Of a stretch of DNA of 64,000 bases, positions 60,385 through 64,000 are shown piece after piece. Both the position numbers and the translations under genes were made by a program. The notes beneath the pieces were generated by a model. That model worked only from the letters and a program-made list of their open reading frames with translations. It made no database searches and was not told the origin of the DNA. This DNA comes from Antedon mediterranea (taxonomy: Eukaryota; Echinodermata; Crinoidea; Comatulida; Antedonidae). The DNA is taken from contig NC_092675.1 of assembly GCF_964355755.1 (NCBI RefSeq), forward strand, positions 8,564,812 through 8,628,811, given 5' to 3'. The stretch's first letter is position 1. Every line of letters begins with the position of its first letter.

Positions 60385-61250
60385 GACTACCTTCGTCGAT
60401 ACAACGTCAATCTTTTACGTCGATACAACGTTATAATCGGGTTGAAACCTGACCATTTAAAGTCGATCTACCATCGTCGATACAACGTCAATACTACAAC
60501 GTTGATACAACGTTGAAATAAGGTTGAAATCTGAAAATTTAAAGTCGATCTACCATCGTCGATACAACGTCACTATTTAACGTTAATACAACGTTGAAAT
60601 ATGGTTGAAGTCTGACAATTTAGGTCGATCTACCTTTGTTGATTCAACGTCACTATATAACGTAGTATCAACGTTGAAATAAGGTTGAAGCCTGACAATT
60701 TAAGGTCGATCTACCATCGTCGATACAACGTCACTATTTAACGTTAACGTTGAAGTCTGACAATTTAAGGTCGATCTACCTTTGTTGATTCAACGTCGAT
60801 ACAACGTCACGATATTAACGTTGATGCAACGTTGGGATCAGGTTGAAGTCCGACCATTTAATGTCGATCCACCATCGTCGAAACAACGTCACAATATTAA
60901 CGTTGATGCAACGTTGGAATCAGGTTGAAGTCTGACCATTTAATATCGATCTACCATCGTCGAAACAACGTCGCTATTTAACGTTGATACAACGTTGAAA
61001 TCAGGTTGAAGTTTGATAATTTAAGGTCGGTCTGCCATCGTTGAAACAACGTCACTATATTGACGTTGATATACCGTTGGAATTAGGTTGAAATCTGATA
61101 AGTTCTGGTCGATCTACCATCGTCGATATACGTCACTATATTAACGTTGATACAAGGTTGGAATTAGTTTGAAGTCTGACAATATTAAAGGCCGGTCTAC
61201 CCGTCGTTGATACAACGTCACTATTTAACGTTGATACAACGACAGAATCC
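60385..61250. repeat. About 81-bp minisatellite, roughly 10 copies
   Basis: Units carry CGTCGATACAACGTCACTAT, AACGTTGATACAACGTTG, AGGTTGAAGTCTGACAATTT and GGTCGATCTACCATC in order. Unit starts at 60471, 60553, 60633 and 60714 give spacings of 80-82 bp. Units diverge by substitutions and a few deletions; one near 60740 is short. The unit has many CG dinucleotides, unlike the surrounding AT-rich DNA. Confidence 0.9.
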
Positions 61251-61611
61251 GTGGTCCGTTTTGCGTTATATTTGCGAACGCTTTCATTCGCCTCTTTACC
61301 GGATTCCGGTCTCACTAAAAAACTTAAAGGTCGATAAAACTCCAAATTAGGCCTAGGCCTATTCATTATTACATGCAATGAACGTATTAAAAATTACAGT
61401 ACCGTAGTTCATTACATTACGTAAAAACATGATTCAAGGTGATTAATTTTCCCCAATCACGTAGTAGAAGCATGCCGTACGCGCCCACACGCGTGAAATG
61501 TTACATACATTTTCCCGCCGCATTTCGTCGTTCAAACGCTGCACAGCTTCGGATGAGAGCAGTAAATGTAGGCCTACGTCGACGATACCTTGATTATTTA
61601 CAGCGTTTATT

Positions 61612-61790
61612 TTAGTCTGGGTTGCAGACGGAGTTTTGTCTTAATATTAGTAAAAAGATAAATATTTTGGCACATATGGCGTTTCATACGTTTACTACTG
61701 TATTTTCAGACAAAAATCGCGGTCGAAATAAAAACAAATAAATTTAAAAAAAGACAATACAGACTTGGAGCAAGTCTACGTTTATTTGTG
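61612..61790 (+). repeat. Solo end of the CAGACGGAG family
   Basis: TTAGTCTGGGTTGCAGACGG, followed by GTTTTGTCTTAATATTAGTA and TTGGCACATATGGCGTTTCA, is an inverted match to the right end at 60286-60393, including the outer AGTCTGGGTT. It continues into a GACTTGGAGCAAGTCTACGT stretch shared with the degenerate copy at 1170-1345. Confidence 0.75.
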
Positions 61791-61853
61791 CAAACTGTAC
61801 GGTAAGTATTTAAATTGTGCAGGAGATGATGATTATATTTTGTAGGCAGCCTA

Positions 61854-62939
61854 GGCGGGTGTCACGAAACCTAAGACCACGAAAGCTAAGACCCCCTAAG
61901 ACCTAAGGTCACGAAAGCTAAGACCCAAGACCTAAGATTACAAATATTTATCTTTCGCACCTGCCTTGTATTTTAACTCCCAACATTTATTCTGAATACC
62001 ACACCTTAGAATTGGCACTTTCATGAAAAAGAATCACATAAAAAGTAACAAATACATTTTTAAATTGATGATTTTACAGACGTTTTTCTCGCACACAAAA
62101 TGACTAGCCTACAGTACAGTAGGCCTACCCCATGGGCCATGTTCAATGTTTTTGTTTCTATGGAACGTCAAAAGAGCAAAAATTATATAGAGGGCTGAAA
62201 ACTCTGTGGAGTCCATCTACAGTGTGGATGGAACAATGTAAAATTAAAATTGTAATGATAATAGTATAATCATGCAAGTACGAAGAAATAAATACTGGCA
62301 AATAAATTTTAATTTGAAAATCATGATAAGTTTTTTTGTTTCGTTTTCTTTCTGTTTTTATACTTGTACTATTATTGTTGCTCTTTTGGCGCTCCATAGA
62401 AACAAAAACATTGAGCATGGGGAGCTCGAGGAGTTACATTACAGTATACAAAGAAACACGTCTGTAAAATCATCAATTTAAAGGATTTATTTATTTGTTA
62501 TTATGTGTTTCTCCTTCTGAAAGTACTTATAAGTCCTAATTTTAAAGTGTGGTATTCAGGATAAAGTTAGTGAATGAATTTGGAATCAAAATACAAGAAA
62601 GGCAGGTGCGTAGGAAAAACATCCTCTAAACCAACACATTGGAGTAAATATATACCAACAAACAACCCGTCAAGTTTGTTTGTTGTAAAGAAAAAATATA
62701 CATTTACTCAACGGGCGAAAATAATGTGAGTTTATCTATGTTTTGCGGTAGTATTAAATTATATTTATGGTAATAAATGAAACCTACTGTTTTTAAAATT
62801 ATGTATGGATAAACAAGTATTGTTTTTAAGCTGTAGTATATCTTAGAATTTGTAATCTTAGGTCTTGGGTCTTAGCTTTCGTGATCTTAGGTCTTAGGGG
62901 ATCTTAGCTTTCGTGGTCTTAGGTTTCGTGACACCCGCC
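61854..62939. mobile_element. Foldback-type element with CCTAAGACC-rich inverted ends
   Basis: The left end GGCGGGTGTCACGAAACCTA is the exact reverse complement of the right end. The next ~70 bp, repeating ACGAAAGCTAAGACC and AAGACCTAAG, match with few changes, ending at ATTACAAAT. Pairing resumes further in (CGCACCTGCC, then GAATACCACAC; TCTATGGA.CG, AACATTGA.CATG) after about 250 extra bases on the right side. TA flanks both ends, so TA target duplication is possible. No transposase was found; the small frames on both strands lie in the pairing arms. Confidence 0.8.
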
Positions 62940-63520
62940 TATAGGAGGCCTATTGATTGTTTGTTTGTTGCCTATTATTATTAATAATATTATTAATTAG
63001 TTGGATAGGCCTAGGCCTAATAAATATTAATAATATACTTTGTCTTTAATACTGCTTATAGGCCTAGAATTAGAAATGGTGTATCAATTATCTTGGCATG
63101 GCGGCAATATCGCTTGTAGTCGTAAAGTTAAATAGGCCTAGTTTTCCTTTCACACTAGTAGGTCTACTACAGTACTTTATTATTGATAATTTTGTAGCCT
63201 GGATAGTGAAACAAATCTAAACATATAGCCTAGGCCTATATTAGGCCTATGTAGGCTAATTAAGAATATTATGTCATCATTTATTTTGTTTGAAGGATTA
63301 TTTAATTTAATACCTAGGTAAAGTATCAGAAATTAATCGTTAGTCGTTTAATAAATATTTAAAGTCGTTTAATACAAGAAGTGCCTCACTGACACTGAAT
63401 TCTAAAAAATGTTGGAGATCCAAAGCGGCCAGAATCTTTTGTACATGCCGCTATTGTGTAATGCTTCTTTGTACAGTGTTATTGTTTCCTTTATATTATC
63501 TTTTTAAGAACCTCAGTATA
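62940..63520. other. AT-rich stretch with many TAGGCCTA words
   Basis: AGGCCTA or TAGGCCTA occurs about ten times between 62945 and 63250. No exon or RNA gene was recognised. Confidence 0.5.
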
Positions 63521-63749
63521 ACTTTTTAAATTATACTAAACAAAGTTGAATTTACCTTTCAAGTATGTGTTTCTTCAACAGAAGTGGGTGTAAATACCAA
63601 CGTCATGGTTTCAGCAGCTGCTAATTTCAATCCTAGAAAATGTTCCATAATAAATGAACAAAAGTATTAGGTTATAGGATATATGTGTTTATAGAGATTT
63701 TGACAGTGAATATAAGATTTATATATACTTGAACCGCAAGTAAACGAAC
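63521..63749 (+). repeat. 5S spacer, longer variant with an about 118-bp insertion
   Basis: It starts with TTTTTAAATTATACTAAACA, as in the spacer at 63881, and ends with ACTTGAACCGCAAGTAA, the block that also precedes the next 5S copy. An extra segment (63573-63690) is bracketed by ATGTGTTT at 63565-63572 and 63683-63690. The neighbouring spacer lacks it. Confidence 0.7.
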
Positions 63750-63868
63750 GTCTACAACCATACAATGTTGAAAACACCGGTTCTCGTCCGAATACCGCAG
63801 TTAAACAACGTCGGGCCTCGTTAGTACTTGGATGGGAGACCGCCTGGGAATACGTGGTGTCGTAGACC
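63750..63868 (+). rRNA. 5S ribosomal RNA
   Basis: This is about 119 nt beginning GTCTACAACCATAC and ending GGTGTCGTAGACC, whose ends pair as helix I. Hallmarks are CCGGTTCTCGTCCGA (helix III and loop), GTCGGGCCTCGTTAGTACTT and the internal control box TACTTGGATGGGAGACCGCC, followed by TGGGAATACGTGGTGT. In the distal helix, CCTCG faces CGTGG, whereas most animals have CCTGG facing CCGGG; two paired changes keep the stem. The A-box region (GCAGTTAAACAACGTC) differs from the common AAGCTAAGCAGGGTC. A T-run follows. It is likely a gene, but a diverged copy is possible. Confidence 0.88.
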
Positions 63869-63878
63869 TATGTTTAAC

Positions 63879-63885
63879 TTTTTTT
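63879..63885 (+). terminator. RNA polymerase III terminator of the 5S gene
   Basis: Seven T residues begin 11 bp after the 5S end, a standard Pol III stop. Confidence 0.75.
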
Positions 63886-63987
63886 AAATTATACTAAACA
63901 AAGTTTATTTTACCTTTCAATTATGTTTTTATGACAGTAACTATAAGATCTTTCTCAGTTATAATCTTGAACCGCAAGTAACCGAAC

Positions 63988-64000
63988 GTCTACAACCATA
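63988..64000 (+). rRNA. Second 5S rRNA copy, cut by the window edge
   Basis: GTCTACAACCATA repeats the first 13 bases of the copy at 63750. It is preceded by the same CTTGAACCGCAAGTAAC-type block. The distance between starts is 238 bp, so the unit is a short tandem 5S repeat with an about 119-bp spacer. Confidence 0.8.

Noticed and set aside
62158-62481. Two opposite-strand frames of 69-86 codons
   Set aside because: They lie in the pairing arms of the CCTAAGACC foldback element and show no domain.

Overview
This window is nuclear DNA of an invertebrate animal. It is AT-rich, with spliced genes, GT-AG introns, several classes of transposon and a 5S rRNA repeat. The palindrome TAGGCCTA is very frequent, and the 5S sequence and gene set suit a marine deuterostome such as an echinoderm. 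That placement is an inference, not a proof.

Three protein genes can be read exon by exon. (1) An ADAMTS-like secreted matrix protein lies on the minus strand, with its start codon at 10467 and reading leftward off the window edge; eight exons are present. (2) A complete long-chain acyl-CoA synthetase of the ACSL1/5/6 group lies on the plus strand from 22838 to 48126, with 20 coding exons encoding 681 residues. Its likely promoter is near 21.0 kb. (3) A complete GTF2H5 (TTDA/p8 subunit of TFIIH) lies on the minus strand. It has two coding exons (58102-58136 and 49669-49861) separated by an 8.2 kb intron. ACSL and GTF2H5 are tail to tail, about 1.5 kb apart. The ADAMTS-like gene and ACSL are head to head across about 10.6 kb. 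The genes have unrelated jobs (extracellular matrix, lipid activation, transcription/DNA repair), so the order looks incidental.

The rest is mostly introns and intergenic DNA filled with repeats. From left to right: a roughly 700 bp short inverted-repeat element (3.5-4.2 kb); a 73-bp minisatellite of about 45 copies (4.3-7.6 kb); decayed LINE pieces (8-20 kb); four TTAA-flanked miniature elements; and a Foldback-like element whose arms are arrays of 20-bp near-palindromes (23.9-27.1 kb). ACSL intron 7 holds a 4.2 kb CR1/L2-like LINE inserted cleanly into an older RTE-like LINE (34.0-38.9 kb). The GTF2H5 intron holds a 5.7 kb element with kilobase-long inverted arms (51.7-57.5 kb), one arm of which is split by a 2.25 kb hAT-like insertion with an 8-bp target duplication.

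The right end (58-64 kb) has no recognised protein gene. It contains a roughly 195-bp tandem repeat, an inverted-repeat element, a roughly 81-bp minisatellite rich in AACGTTGATACAACGTTG, a CCTAAGACC-type foldback element, and the start of a tandem 5S rRNA cluster with a 238-bp repeat unit.

Exon calls rest on splice signals, reading-phase continuity and family resemblance read by eye. No database search was run.
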